From NCBI RefSeq assembly GCF_036370855.1, contig NC_088099.1, positions 26,503,501 through 26,567,500 of the forward strand: DNA of 64,000 nucleotides. The letters are read 5' to 3'. Below the pieces are notes generated by a model. The model saw only the letters and a list, made by a program, of their open reading frames with translations. It had not been told where the DNA came from and did no database searches. Position 1 is the first letter of the stretch; the number at the start of each line of letters is the position of its first letter. This document shows, piece after piece, positions 29,101 to 38,915 of this stretch. Position numbers and translations under genes: made by a program. This stretch comes from Dromaius novaehollandiae (lineage: Eukaryota > Chordata > Aves > Casuariiformes > Dromaiidae).

Positions 29101-32100
29101 ATTTTTTTTGGCTTGCATATGTCATAATGAATGAGAAGTTGGTCTGAAAAACTTCAAAGAAAGACAACATATAATAATAATACCCTTAAAATTAATAAGG
29201 TCATTGCATATGAGAAATGACACTTCTTGATTTAAATTTTAGGTATTTTAGATGTTGAGGTATTCTGGGATAATGTATATAGAGTTGATGTACAAAAGGC
29301 ATGTTAATGGTGATGTTGTCTTTCCCAAGGTATTTGGCTAAAGGAAATCTTGTATTACAGATCTCCCAACCTGGGGTTTAGGGAAGAAAATATTAGTATT
29401 CTTTTCTGAAGAGCTAGTATTTGTGTGTATATTTTTATTGCCTTGTGTAAATAAATAGCTCAGATTAACAAAAAGATCTTTACCTACATAGTCAGATTCA
29501 GTGTGAACTGTACTAACCAAAAATTCCACCTGGGAAGTGCCACATTTGCTTTCAAGCATAAAATCAGCAGAAGTATGGAAACGTAAATACTCATTTGCAA
29601 GTATTAAGATAATAAACCCTTGGGATATCAGTCTGACATAGTCAAAAGTGAGTCTTTCCTATAAATATGACAAGTAAAATGTCCTTGGTCAATATACACA
29701 ACATCAGAAATTATAGTCTGCAGCGGTTCAGATCTCTATGGTGTGGCTCATTAACAACTCAGGTTAGGCAAAAATAAAGAGGAGACTTGTAATTCACCAA
29801 AGAAAAATCCATCAAAGACTGTTCAGCAGAAGGGTATCAGCTGTGGCTTAAGAAGTTCCTGAGCTGTAGTGTCCTAGAGGTTGGGAAAAGTATTGCAAGT
29901 ACCAGTATATATCTGCCCAGTTTCTATGCCTTTCAAATGGTATTTTTTACTGGCCATTGGTGGTCACAGGACCCTGAGATAATCCATTGTTCTGACTCAG
30001 ATTAATTGTTTTTATGTTCTAAAATTGCTAGGTGTATATTTATAAAGAAGTGTGTGTATGAATATGTATGTAAAGTTAGGTATCAAAGCTTTTAAATAAC
30101 AAAAAAATCTATAAAAAGGGAGATTGCAAGTATTAAAATATCTGCAATACCTCAAATATTTTTATTTGATAGTTCATTATTTTAGAGATTTCATGTTACC
30201 TGGTGTCTTTTTTTAATGCATTGCATGATATAACCTGCAATTTATTTTTCTGAGAACAGGTGATTTTATAATAGATGTATAAAATCACACATTTTTAATA
30301 AAAATGTGGTGCTTGTTACATCAGAAAAATATTACTGCATGCTGCCCTGTATTTTGTAACCTTTGTTTATGCAGGAATATGCTGAATTTCAGTATCGGAG
30401 GAGGCACAGGCAGCGTCGACGTGGAGACATGCACAGTCTGCTGAGTAATACTCCAGATCCTGATGACCCTAGTGAGAGTACCTTAGGTATGCTCCCGCCT
30501 TCATGCTGTTTTTCCTTTCTTCTTCCCAATGCCTTTCCTTTCCTTTTTACTTCACTAGCAGAGTCCACAGTGTTTGGTCTTCTATGGATATATTTTAAAG
30601 AATTTTCAAATACTTTGCTATGTTTTCCAGGATACAACGTTATTCTTCCACTTCTGTGCATGTTAAAAGTGTTGTTGACTTCACTGTGGCCGCTTCTCTT
30701 TTTAAGGAGAAATGCATTTATCTTCCTACCAGCTACTCCTCAGCTACTTAGAGCTGATTTACTTTTCTGAAGAAAATTTGAAGAGCACGTACTTTGTGTG
30801 ACAATCTAGGCTATATACCAGCCCTTTTACACAAAGTAAAAGGAGCAGTTGTGCATGAGCAGACAAGAAGCGGGTTCCCCTGCTGCAGGCACACTGGAAG
30901 GTCATCATACGGCTCTATTCTAAAACCCTGCACAGAAACTCCCGTCTTGGCAAAGGGGAGCACGGGACCATCACTTCGAGCACACTGCTATTCTAAGCGA
31001 CGCTACCGCTGGTAGCATAGCTCCTTAAGGTTACTGTACTGTGGCTTTCTGGGCTGTCTCCATTCTGCCATGAGCTTTTGCATAGGTACAAAAATAGTTC
31101 AAATATGATCATGCTCTGCCTCTCTTTCTTCATAGCTGCCAGTGGTGTGCTCAGCCTCTAAGATGTGCTGCACAAATTCTCATCTCCATGTTTCATGTAC
31201 TTAAGCCCTAATCATAGCTTGTTCTTTAAAAACAAAAGTCCTTTACCAAGGAGAAATGAACAAGTGCATTTTTTATTTTTAAAACAGTGAAAATAACTTC
31301 CTTAAGCTTTGGTCCTTCCCTATTGCAAGTAAAGTTCAAAACCATTTTGTTAGTTTGAAGACTAGAGTTTGACTAAACACTTGGATATTATAGAGGAGAA
31401 CATGGCACTGCACCATATGCAAGAGAGAACTTTGTTAGGTCACAGGATTAATTTTAACTGAGTTAGTCTCATTTTATTTTATTTTGAGTTTTGAAGTGAA
31501 AAATCTTGTTTTCTAAAGTCAAAAGAATTGCATTGCTTTTTATTACACTGTAAGTTTTTCTGGAAACAGCATTTTACTTCTATTGTTTCATTGTTTTTTT
31601 AAGAGAACAGTAATGCCATTGATTGCCGAGACATACACTAGTAACTCCTAATTCTGCTGCAATGTAATGTTGGTATTACAGCTGAATTGTCATCTTTGCA
31701 AGAACAGAGAAATGGGCCAAATTTGGTTTTAAGCCACCTGTAAATGCATCCCATATGTCTTAAGTGAGTCTTAAGCTCTAAATCATACTGAATTTCCATA
31801 GTATGTCGCACAACACACAACAGAAGAAAGGCACTTAAAGTTGGGTGTTCTTGAGGACACAAAGTGACAGGCGAGCACAAAGGGATAAATCCAAGCTCCC
31901 ACACTTGGGGCTGAGGGCATTCTGGCAGCATTTGCCATAAAGAGCATCGTAAAGAGCCAGATCATGCTGAATGGCAGAATGAGAGAGGAAGATCCAGAAT
32001 GCAAGTGGGGCAGAGAGGCCATGTGTAGTATCTTTCAGAATTTTCCGTAATTCATCTATATGCCTTAGAAGCATTTTGCTCCTCTTGCCAATGGGCTCAC

Positions 32101-33634
32101 GCTAATGATGGCATGTGCCATTCTTTCAAGGAGAGGAGGAGTGCTACCGAGAGCAGAAAAGCACAAATGAACCAGGCAGTCACTCCTAAAATAGTGGAAC
32201 TGGTGTTTTGCCACCGTGTAAGCATTGGTGTGGAAGGAATGTTTTAGATTATTTCAGAGTGAATAAAGGAGTAAAATTACACAGCTGGAATCCAAAATGA
32301 GAAGAGAAGTAGAGAAGTTGAGGCGGCTTCATTACTTGTTCTTTAAATGTTTTTGTTTCAACTGCCCAAACAGATACCCAGGAAGGTGGCAGTAGTAGAA
32401 GACACGGCACCTCCATGGTGAGTTCAGCTTCTATGGGTATTCTGCACAGCTCTTCGCTTCATGACTATACCCCTGTCAGTCGCTCTGAAAATCAGGATTC
32501 TCTTCAGGTATCTCCCCTAATCTCTTTTCCATTCTCTCTGCTTTGCTTGCCTTCCTGTGCTCTGCTTTTCTGTATCGTTTTGTTTCTCTGCAAATTTTCG
32601 TAATTCTTCGATGAGAAAGGGAGAATCTAGGACAAGAAAGTTATACATTCACACTGGTAAGTATTGCTGAACAATTGTTCTGTGCCGCTGTGCTAATGTC
32701 ACGATAATCAGCTTTTAAATTCTGATGGCAACTGTAGAACTGTGTCAGTAAAAATTAATTCTGATAAACGACATGTAGCAATAATGAATGAATTTCAGAC
32801 CTGAGACCAAATTACTTTTAACCCAAGATATGTTAACAGATGAAAGTTTTATTCTGAAAGCAACCTTCTATATTTCCACAGGCTCTGAGTTCTTTAGACG
32901 AAGATGACCCAAATATCCTGCTAGCTATTCAGTTATCTTTGCAAGAATCTGGCTTGGCCATAGATGAAGAAACTAGAGACTTTCTAAATAATGAGGCATC
33001 CCTAGGAGCAATAGGTACTTCTTTGCCTACAAGACTGGACTCTGCTCCCATAAGTATAGATAACCCAAGATCGGCATTGAGCAGCTCTGAGCTGTTGGAA
33101 CTCGGTGATAGTCTGATGAGACTAGGTGCAGGCAATGATCCCTTTTCAGCCGATCGTCTTCATTCACACCCCTGCAGCGATACAAGAAGTGGATTATACT
33201 CAACATCTAGTGACGCGGATTCAAGCAGTCAGGATCCCAATACCAATGAAAATCTACTCGGAAATATTATGGCCTGGTTTCATGACATGAACCCACAGAG
33301 CATTGCTCTGATCCCCTCAGCAAGTACAGAAACAGATGAGGATTCACAGCAACCCAGTACTGAAGATGGGTCAGCAGGACAACCAAATCTTATAGACATA
33401 GGACTGGAGCCTCAGGAAGAGCATGCACTGTTTGAGGATGCACTCAAAAACGAAGGCAGAGGAACCCAAACAGAGGGGAGTACTTCTGAAGAAAACATTA
33501 TTCCAGGTGAAACAGTATCACAAAGTGGTGATCGTACCAGGGAAGTAACAAGCAGCACGGATGCTTCAGAAGATATTTCAAGTCAGATTCCTCAGACCTC
33601 AAGTGAATGGATTGAACATGTGCACCTGGTATGA
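2045..33634 (+). CDS. ANKIB1: ANKIB1, Ariadne-type RBR E3 ubiquitin ligase (3' part, 16 exons)
   Basis: This is the 3' portion of ANKIB1 (ankyrin repeat and IBR domain containing 1), a RING-IBR-RING ubiquitin ligase that passes ubiquitin from an E2 through a cysteine in RING2. Sixteen exons join in frame: 2045-2162, 6529-6737, 9073-9161, 10868-11012, 11662-11828, 17504-17592, 18651-18781, 22871-23005, 23591-23677, 23771-23837, 24251-24396, 25669-25847, 27120-27171, 30375-30486, 32374-32507 and 32882-33634. They total 2613 nt, or 870 codons plus stop. Human ANKIB1 is about 1089 aa from memory, so roughly 219 N-terminal residues (ankyrin repeats) lie upstream of the window. Order of parts: UBA-like segment, RING1, IBR, RING2, Ariadne-like helical region, acidic/Ser-rich tail with a ubiquitin-interacting motif. 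The protein reads almost as the human one, so identification is firm. Start codon and promoter are outside the window. Confidence 0.97.
2163..6528 (+). other. ANKIB1: ANKIB1 intron
   Basis: No exon recognised. A small GC-rich patch (about 5380-5600) stands out from the AT-rich surroundings. It contains no reading frame I can assign. Confidence 0.6.
6529..6737 (+). CDS. ANKIB1: ANKIB1 exon: UBA-like segment and Pro/Ser/Thr linker
   Basis: The reading frame gives [19 protein letters not shown], then a Pro/Ser/Thr-rich linker with [11 protein letters not shown] and SPDEISPS. Acceptor tattgaag, donor GTG|gtaagc. The WDREKL motif is the second helix region of the Ariadne UBA-like fold, and the linker leads into RING1. 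Confidence 0.95.
6738..9072 (+). other. ANKIB1: ANKIB1 intron with poly-G tract
   Basis: No coding segment seen. It contains an 18-base G run listed separately. Confidence 0.6.
8331..8348 (+). repeat. Poly-G tract, 18 bases
   Basis: An uninterrupted run of 18 G on the + strand. It is length-variable by nature and hard to sequence. Confidence 0.95.
9073..9161 (+). CDS. ANKIB1: ANKIB1 exon: RING1 first half
   Basis: This 89-nt exon encodes [14 protein letters not shown], then [13 protein letters not shown], the first zinc-binding Cys/His set of RING1 (C-x2-C, C-x-H-x2-C-x2-C spacing). Acceptor ctacag, donor gtgagt. RING1 is the E2-binding part of RBR ligases. Confidence 0.96.
9162..10867 (+). 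other. ANKIB1: ANKIB1 intron with poly-T
   Basis: No coding segment seen. It ends near a 26-base T run at 10665-10690, which precedes the exon by about 180 bases. Confidence 0.6.
10665..10690 (+). repeat. Poly-T tract, 26 bases
   Basis: An uninterrupted T run. It could be the remnant of an antisense poly(A) insertion, but no element body is recognisable beside it. Confidence 0.9.
10868..11012 (+). CDS. ANKIB1: ANKIB1 exon: RING1 second half
   Basis: The exon encodes [20 protein letters not shown], then [14 protein letters not shown] and KRYLQFDIK. The CPxxxC pair completes RING1. Acceptor ggcag, donor AAG|gtaaat. Phases fit the neighbouring exons. Confidence 0.96.
11662..11828 (+). CDS. ANKIB1: ANKIB1 exon: IBR domain start
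   Basis: The exon encodes [20 protein letters not shown] and later [11 protein letters not shown]. It follows a long polypyrimidine tract ending ttttag at 11661. The KWCP and CGKGHLFCW motifs are zinc ligands of the in-between-RING domain. The donor splits a Trp codon. Confidence 0.96.
15508..16385 (-). mobile_element. CR1 LINE, 5'-truncated, antisense to ANKIB1
   Basis: The element reads on the minus strand. Its 3' end (about 15508-15560) has the avian CR1 tail: cacagagtcacagtcacaga octamer-like repeats, then the GGTTGAGGTTGGAAGGGACC-type end seen in reverse. The body encodes the C-terminal part of the CR1 ORF2 reverse transcriptase. The 5' end near 16385 is cut just after the reverse-transcriptase catalytic region, a typical 5' truncation. 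No clear target-site duplication is seen, as is usual for CR1. Confidence 0.95.
15593..16381 (-). pseudogene. CR1 ORF2 C-terminal fragment (reverse transcriptase end)
   Basis: A 262-codon open frame starting inside the element. It contains [71 protein letters not shown] and [20 protein letters not shown], all standard avian CR1 ORF2 segments after the catalytic YADD-type motif. The N-terminal endonuclease and the RT core are absent, so it cannot support transposition. The lack of stops across 786 nt suggests a fairly recent insertion. Confidence 0.92.
17504..17592 (+). CDS. ANKIB1: ANKIB1 exon: IBR domain end
   Basis: The exon encodes [20 protein letters not shown], then KISEMKPEE. The H-x2-P-C-D-C motif closes the IBR. 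Acceptor ttttcag, donor C|gtaaga. This exon lies after the longest intron of the window (5.7 kb, with the CR1 insertion). Confidence 0.95.
18340..18510 (+). repeat. AT-rich TA/TATA low-complexity tract
   Basis: About 170 bases composed mostly of TATA, ATAT and TAAAA units, just upstream of the RING2 exon at 18651. It looks like a degenerate (TA)n microsatellite. Confidence 0.8.
18651..18781 (+). CDS. ANKIB1: ANKIB1 exon: RING2 with catalytic cysteine
   Basis: The exon encodes [20 protein letters not shown], then [19 protein letters not shown]. The cysteine in GCNHM (codon TGC at 18758-18760) matches the position of the thioester-forming cysteine of RBR ligases such as HHARI and parkin. It is intact, so the enzyme should be active. 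Acceptor cataaag, donor gtaaga. Confidence 0.97.
18782..22870 (+). other. ANKIB1: ANKIB1 intron splitting RING2
   Basis: A 4.1-kb intron with no recognisable coding segment. It contains a 17-base tandem duplication (19525-19558) and little else. Confidence 0.6.
19525..19558 (+). repeat. Perfect 17-bp tandem duplication
   Basis: The unit aggcacacacttgacat occurs twice head to tail with no mismatch. It looks like a recent local duplication. Confidence 0.95.
22871..23005 (+). CDS. ANKIB1: ANKIB1 exon: RING2 end and Ariadne-like region
   Basis: The exon encodes [20 protein letters not shown], then [20 protein letters not shown]. CxxxxCWxC supplies the last RING2 zinc ligands. GGYYRC opens the Ariadne-like helical part, which in related ligases holds the enzyme auto-inhibited. 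Acceptor tctgaag, donor GAG|gtaaca. Confidence 0.96.
23177..23310 (+). repeat. Probable MIR SINE remnant
   Basis: The stretch agctgactttagacaagtca, then ttacttctctgtgccatggt and ttctgtaaaatggg, matches the core and 3' part of the amniote MIR/CORE-SINE consensus as I remember it. It is old and lies in the short intron after the RING2-end exon. Confidence 0.7.
23591..23677 (+). CDS. ANKIB1: ANKIB1 exon: Ariadne-like helical region
   Basis: An 87-nt phase-0 exon encoding [20 protein letters not shown] then FKNHELSYQ. It is predicted helical and charged, as in the Ariadne family. Acceptor tttctag, donor gtgtgg. Confidence 0.94.
23771..23837 (+). CDS. ANKIB1: ANKIB1 exon: Ariadne-like helical region
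   Basis: The exon encodes [20 protein letters not shown] and SG, ending with one base of a split Thr codon. Acceptor gttctag, donor A|gtaagt. Human has Lys-Glu where this sequence has Ser-Gly just before the junction. Confidence 0.93.
24251..24396 (+). CDS. ANKIB1: ANKIB1 exon: Ariadne-like region
   Basis: The exon encodes [20 protein letters not shown], then [19 protein letters not shown] and KKEIFELMQ. It matches the human protein almost residue for residue. Acceptor cttacag, donor CAG|gtaaca. Confidence 0.96.
24397..25668 (+). other. ANKIB1: ANKIB1 intron
   Basis: No feature recognised. A purine/G-rich part near 24950-25260 has an open frame without known protein content. Confidence 0.55.
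25669..25847 (+). CDS. ANKIB1: ANKIB1 exon: Ariadne-like region
   Basis: The exon encodes [20 protein letters not shown], then [20 protein letters not shown] and SPEAPRR. Acceptor ctgcag, donor AG|gtaatc, splitting a Ser codon completed by the exon at 27120. Confidence 0.96.
25848..27119 (+). other. ANKIB1: ANKIB1 intron
   Basis: Nothing recognised in this stretch. Confidence 0.55.
27120..27171 (+). CDS. ANKIB1: ANKIB1 small exon
   Basis: A 52-nt exon encoding [17 protein letters not shown]. It is too short for routine ORF finding but is flanked by tttatag and gtaacc and keeps frame. It matches the human protein exactly as recalled. Confidence 0.94.
28862..29042 (+). repeat. Degraded L3/CR1-like LINE 3' tail (first)
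   Basis: The sequence gttgggctaaatgaacctt, then gtctaatccagtacagtga and ttatgttctta, follows the ancient amniote L3/CR1 3' consensus (gctggactagatggacc..., gtctgacccagtatgg..., ttcttatgttc). Divergence is high, so it is an old relic. Confidence 0.6.
29860..30022 (+). repeat. Degraded L3/CR1-like LINE 3' tail (second)
   Basis: Contains actggccattggtggtcaca, ggaccctgagataatccatt and gttctgactcagattaat, then ttttatgttct. This is the same ancient consensus as the tail about 1 kb upstream, in the same orientation but more diverged. Confidence 0.5.
30375..30486 (+). CDS. ANKIB1: ANKIB1 exon: Arg-rich segment
   Basis: The exon encodes [20 protein letters not shown], then [17 protein letters not shown]. 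The Arg-rich stretch could act as a basic localisation signal (inference). Acceptor tgcag, donor G|gtatgc. Confidence 0.95.
30487..32373 (+). other. ANKIB1: ANKIB1 intron
   Basis: The exon frame runs about 95 codons into the intron on the + strand by chance. The donor G|gtatgc and the in-frame join to 32374 show the intron call is right. Nothing else recognised. Confidence 0.6.
32374..32507 (+). CDS. ANKIB1: ANKIB1 exon: Ser-rich tail
   Basis: The exon encodes [20 protein letters not shown], then [20 protein letters not shown]. It is Ser-rich, low complexity and probably disordered. Acceptor aaacag, donor CAG|gtatct. Confidence 0.95.
32882..33634 (+). CDS. ANKIB1: ANKIB1 last coding exon with ubiquitin-interacting motif
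   Basis: A 251-codon terminal exon. It opens with [20 protein letters not shown] and QESG, a classic ubiquitin-interacting motif (acidic lead, A-x2-L-S-L core). A Ser/Asp/Glu-rich tail follows and ends IEHVHLV before TGA at 33632-33634. This tail is less conserved than the RBR core, as expected for a disordered C-terminus. Confidence 0.97.
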   Translation, partial: ALSSLDEDDPNILLAIQLSLQESGLAIDEETRDFLNNEASLGAIGTSLPTRLDSAPISIDNPRSALSSSELLELGDSLMRLGAGNDPFSADRLHSHPCSDTRSGLYSTSSDADSSSQDPNTNENLLGNIMAWFHDMNPQSIALIPSASTETDEDSQQPSTEDGSAGQPNLIDIGLEPQEEHALFEDALKNEGRGTQTEGSTSEENIIPGETVSQSGDRTREVTSSTDASEDISSQIPQTSSEWIEHVHLV

Positions 33635-34411
33635 ACAAGAATTGAAATTGGAGTAAATGAGTGGCAGTGACAGATGGTACAGTATGTGGAGTAAGCGTTA
33701 CAGAGGCTTTGATCCACATAATTACAGCTCAGTTGTAACCACTGACGTAACAATGGATACTTAGGAGTTCTCTTGAATTGCAGTTCTTTACAATAATGTG
33801 AACCTTTCAAGGAATATCCTTTGCATTTAATTAGGTAGTACTTGCCTTTCTGCTCTCAAGAAAAAGGAATAAGTAGGTTTTACTCCACATTCCTAATACA
33901 GTGCAGCATCTGTTTACCCTTAGGTTGATGATCCTTAACTTGAAAGTACGGATTAAAGGCCTACACTGATTATTTTGTTTGTTTTTCCTAAGAAATAGTT
34001 TATTCCATTTTTTCAGAACTGATTCTTTCACCAAAATAATATTTAGTAATTCATTTGCATTTTGTTTTTGTTTTCCATAACTTTTCCTTACTCATTTTTC
34101 ATTTTTGTTAGCAGTGTGAACTGAGGTATTTAATGCTTCTCTTTAGTACTGCTCCAGGAACAAGTTACAGGGGATCTACTTTCACATTAAAATCAAAGAT
34201 TTTTTCATGTCTATTTACAGTCCAAATGTGCCAAACTGTGAATGGTTAGCTGGCTGTAGCCTAATGAAACAGTGCAGTGTTACTCTATCAAACTAATCCC
34301 ACAGTTTTTAGTAGTGAAAGAAACCACTGGGTAGCATTGCTTCTCTAAATTTAACTGGCATGTATTGCCATGGTGACTGCATTTAATTAAATGTAGCCTG
34401 TATCTTAAGTT

Positions 34412-34417
34412 AATAAA
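34412..34417 (+). terminator. ANKIB1: Candidate poly(A) signal, ANKIB1 (proximal)
   Basis: An exact AATAAA hexamer about 0.8 kb after the ANKIB1 stop. Usage is not known. Confidence 0.35.
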
Positions 34418-35842
34418 ACCTAATGCTGCTGTTAAACAGTTATTTTAAATATTAAAATACAGTTAGTTAGCAACAGCTATGCTGTATTTTAAGAGACACT
34501 TTAATGGAAGTGCAATCATAGCTCTTTGTTTTCATAATTCTACAAAGCATTCTATGCACTAATAGTGCAATTACTTTTAATGATAACATTTTATAAAAAT
34601 ATAGGAATACAGAATTTTCATATATTAGCCACTCCCACAATTAAAGTTCAGATAACACAGTTTGCTCAACATGTTACGGTGCCTTTGCCTAACCCAACTG
34701 GATAGTTGCCACAGTTAAACAAGTGATTCAAATTCAGTGTCTGTTCTGGAGTAACTATGCTATTAATTGCAAAGACCTCCATAAAACCACCCATGGCCTT
34801 GCCTTTACAGTAAATAACTAAATGTTCAGTCAGTGTTTTTGCATAAACAAAACACTGCTAGGTATCTGTTCAATTCACAATATTCATTTGCTCTGTGATT
34901 ACTGTTTAGTGTAAAAACAAAAAAAAACCCTCTTCCTAGTTGTTGTACTGTGAAAAAAAAATGGTTTTAGATTTGCTTAAAAGCATCAGTCTACAGTTAG
35001 TTAGATACAATGGTACAGTATGTAATTACAACTAGAGTAAGTTGTTGAAATGACTGTTTTAATTACATATAATCAAAACCTGTCATAATACAAGGAAATT
35101 ATATACACTCCATTTTAAGTTTTGCTTAACTGTTACCAGAGATTTGTTGATATGATATAAAAGTTTATTACTACTGAGTGTGTATAGGCAAGTGTCATGA
35201 TAGCAAAGTTTATGTATTGATTACTGTGAGTTCAAATGAGTGTTTTGGTAACTAATTCATGCAAATCCTGCTTTTGAACCTTGCAGCCACAGGGTTCATA
35301 TTAGTAAAAAAATGAAGTAAGAATATTTTACCCTTACCCCATAAAAAACCTAGTTCACTTTGCAAGCATCTTTAGAGAAAATGGAATAGAACGGTCTCAA
35401 GCCATTTTCCGACTTTTCCTCTAGCTGCCCTCTTAACATAATCATGAACTCTGGGACATCTTTGGAAAATATCTATTTTTAATCGTTCAGTGGTATAAAA
35501 TCCTACAATCTAAAATAGTTCTTCATGAACTATCATCATGAATTGGTCTGAAAGTTGTTTAACTCACATAGCTTCCTTGAATTGTATTTTTTGAATAGAA
35601 CGATTCTCACAACGATTGTGTGTATTGCATTGAAATGTCTTGCAAAGCTACAGTAAGATATGTAAGAGTGCTCTCTGTGAAGATAGTGAAATTTGTGGGT
35701 TCTGGTTTTTTGTAATTTGGTTAGGTTGTGCAGTATTATCCATTGTTTCTGTGTTACTCTTATGAGCATGAAATTACCCTATTAAATTTGTATTTTCTTG
35801 GTACTTATTTTAACACCATAGTCATTGACTTCACAATTCAAA

Positions 35843-35848
35843 AATAAA
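35843..35848 (+). terminator. ANKIB1: Candidate poly(A) signal, ANKIB1 (distal)
   Basis: An exact AATAAA hexamer about 2.2 kb after the ANKIB1 stop. It is a plausible main site because the human transcript also has a long 3' UTR (from memory). Confidence 0.4.
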
Positions 35849-35870
35849 ATTTGGCAAGACTATTTTGTAA

Positions 35871-38867
35871 ACCTGTTAATTTTATAATGTAAAAAAATTA
35901 ATCTAACCTTGAATTGTTATTTGCACTTTCATAGTCTATACTTGATACATTCCCACTTTATATACAAGTAGGATACTACAACCATGTAGATGTTTGGCCA
36001 AATGAATGCTGTTAATAATATGTAAAATTCTTTGATTAAACATTTATTACTTAAACTAACTCCGTTCTGTCTCATTACATCTTAGACTTACTGTAGCAGA
36101 TTCTTAAGACTGATGACAGAAGTTTTTAGGATATATTCAGTCCTGTGCCAGATTAGCTGGGGGACCTACAAGTTGAATGTTTTCATTTGTAAATGTAAGA
36201 TGCCTATATTCATTAAGTTTTAAAAACAAAATCTAAAGCAGACAATTTTGCTTGAATTGCTACCACCACATTACGCACTTGTTTTTAGTAAAGGAGTAGT
36301 GGTATGAAAGAGAGTGGGGGGACTAAGTGTTGAAGAAGATACCATTACTTAGATTGAGTAGAACTGATATGAGACTAAACCTAAACACTGCATATTAAGA
36401 TAGAAATGAAATGTAGATACTGATCTGTTTGTTCAAGAAAACATTAATAGCCTGATCCTGCTGAGTTTTACCACTGAGTTCCAAAATTCTGCCACTTAAT
36501 AATAACCAGTCTTCCTTAATACCAGGATATTCCAGGCTGCCTCTATATCTTAACAAGCAATAAACTATTCTGTTCATTGTTACAATAATTTAGTTAGCTT
36601 CCTCCAACAAGCATGCAAAAATCCTGGAGAGCTTCTAAAATTCAATGTACAAATTTGAGTTAGTTGGTTAGGGTTTGTGTGACACTATCCATCACCTGCT
36701 GCAGTGGTTTCACTGAATATGCTACTGTTATCAAGTACTGGGTTTTACTAAGATACTGAGCATCGTGAGAGGGAGATTTGTTTTTATGGCAGCTAGAGCA
36801 TATTAATAGATATTCAAATCTAGACCATATTTTGTGAGGTGTTTTAAATCACAACATGCTTTAAAATTAGACACCCCCTCCAACCCAAGTTCAGAGGTCT
36901 GCTTGTCAAGCCTGATTTCACTGTTATCGTCTCCTCCTCTTTCCCTCTCCCAGCACACATCAGGCATCCCAAAATAATGCTCACAGGGGTTGGTAAGCAT
37001 GGAAGTCAAACACAGATACAGGGGTAGCTAGTTACTTTACTAAAAACTGCAGACAAGCTGATCTGCTCTGAATTAGACAATATAACGATTATTGTCCCTG
37101 TTACTGTTGCAGGTCAGCCAGATATGGAAACTTGAAAGAGGTAGAGAAGCTAGTGAAGATGTAAAACTGAATATCAATTTACCATCTAGTCCTGTTAACC
37201 GAGGAGTAAAGCACAGGATATACACTGAAAGGAGGTGATGGATCCCCTGTAATTACTGCATGAGATGGGTTTTCTGTCAGTCTTTGCAGAAGGGCAAAGG
37301 AATGAATGAAGTCTTGACTTTCTGCGATGATACGCTTTCAGCCAACTTCAAAAAAATGCAAGTGTAGCATTTATACTATTGTCCAAATATATAACAACAT
37401 AAAACAGTACAAGTAGTTCATAAAAACTTATTTAAAATACAATAATAGACTAAATAAAAAGTGCTTCCTAACGTCTTAACTGCAAAGCCCTGCTTTCCTC
37501 TACTCTTCATAGATACTTAAGGTTATATCTCACTAGCAAAATGTTAAAGCTAACTGTTGACAGGATGGTGTCATTTTAAATTATGCAGGTCTCGATCTTT
37601 ACAGAACTCCTTTTTGTAGTGAAATATGAAGCTGAGAAGATTTTTTGTATGTATTTTTCTTTAGCCTTACACTTTGAAATTATGCCACAGTTGCCTTTTT
37701 AGGTCATTTGCAAGAAAATTCAAATAAATGGAATATAAGCAAGAAAATATTTAAGATATCCAGATAGAGGTTCAGTACTGCAAGTACATAGTCTTCAGCA
37801 TTCAGGATAGTGATGTTTTCCTCTAAGCATAAGCCACATATCCACCACAAGATACTGCAAAAAAAAAGATGGAGGGGGTTGTCCTAGGGTTTTACATAAG
37901 GCCTGTTAACTACATAAAAATGATTCATCTTCCTGGTAGATTGAGATGTGTTTATGAGCCCAGATACTTTTCTACAAGCAACAGTGAACTTTACTGAAAT
38001 TATTCATTGGTTATATTTTAGCCACTCCACCAGATCAATTTTATTCATAAGATAATCTCTCTGAAAAAAAGTCTTACTCAAACATTAGCATTTTTACTTC
38101 TGAAAAAAACACAGTCAATCCTGATATCTACCTGGACATGTTTAGGCATGGCAGTCCATGTAGCCAATGTCATCATCTTAGGGGTGTATACAAACAGCAA
38201 CGTGAAATAAATTAGCTAGTCGAGCGTCACTGATACGTTTACAAAGAATACTACATGAATGTTACAGCAGAAACCTTTACTTTCTGCAGTTAAAAAAAAA
38301 AGATTATTTTGAAATTGGTCTCATTAAACCCCTTTATTTTCTGTCTGGGTGTCTGTGGAGTTTGAGGCTGCCCTTCTGACCATTAATGTCTTTATGTATG
38401 ATGCCGCAGCTGACAGCCACTTAAAATACCCATTCCATTTCTATGAGTGTATATAGACAATGTTATTAAGCACTACAGTGCAAATTCTCTCTGACTATAC
38501 TTCAGCCATCCAACCCGTTTCTCCACAATTTTATATGAATTTTCTCCAGGAAGGCAGATGAAATAGATTCTAAGTGAAAACCACTCTTGCTCAATCTGTA
38601 CAGAGTGAGTACAATATACATGGCACAGAAAAAGAACCATCAGGATGTAGACCTTTATGATGTATATGTTTATTCATTATATAAAGAGAAGTATTAGATA
38701 CCTAGATGAAACAACTTCCCTTTGATATACAGCCAGTCTCAACACATTTTTCTACCTTCTGCTACCCAATAGCTTTTCTCCTCGTAGCGTTAGAGCTTTA
38801 AATTAGATAAATGTGTGAGATAACACCAAAGATGCATTTTGAATAGACTATTAAAAAAAATACTTAC
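35871..38867. other. Intergenic stretch between ANKIB1 and lifeguard-like copy B
   Basis: AT-rich. I looked on the minus strand for a last lifeguard exon (a Phe/Tyr-Asp-Thr-Gln motif followed by a hydrophobic helix) and found none. No other feature recognised. Confidence 0.5.
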
Positions 38868-38915
38868 TATACTAAAGGCCAGTGTTCTAGATATGGCATA
38901 AACTATTTGTTGCCA
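38868..38915 (-). pseudogene. Copy B exon: IVYA motif
   Basis: A 48-nt exon reading WQQIVYAISRTLAFSI, the same length as copy A (KFQVIYAAFGTLVFAT). Acceptor cttaacag, donor gtaagt. It matches the lifeguard (I/V)-Y-A-x-L-G segment, although the Gly is Arg here. Confidence 0.75.

Larger units (their letters stand above)
27172..30374 (+). other. ANKIB1: ANKIB1 intron with two old LINE tails
   Basis: AT-rich intron. It holds two degraded L3/CR1-like 3' ends (listed separately) within about 1 kb of each other. Confidence 0.55.
33635..35870 (+). other. ANKIB1: Probable ANKIB1 3' UTR
   Basis: AT-rich sequence follows the stop with no open frame of note. AATAAA signals occur at 34412-34417 and 35843-35848; the second gives a 3' UTR of about 2.2 kb, and the first an alternative shorter one. 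The exact cleavage site cannot be read from sequence alone. Confidence 0.55.

Noticed and set aside
30487..30770. Extension of the ANKIB1 exon frame into the intron
   Set aside because: A good donor at 30487 and an in-frame join to 32374 match the known protein. The extension has no homology.
38335..38355. Minus-strand Asp-Thr-Gln codons that might be copy B's last exon
   Set aside because: The surrounding frame (NSTDTQTENKGV then stop) is not hydrophobic and has no suitable acceptor.
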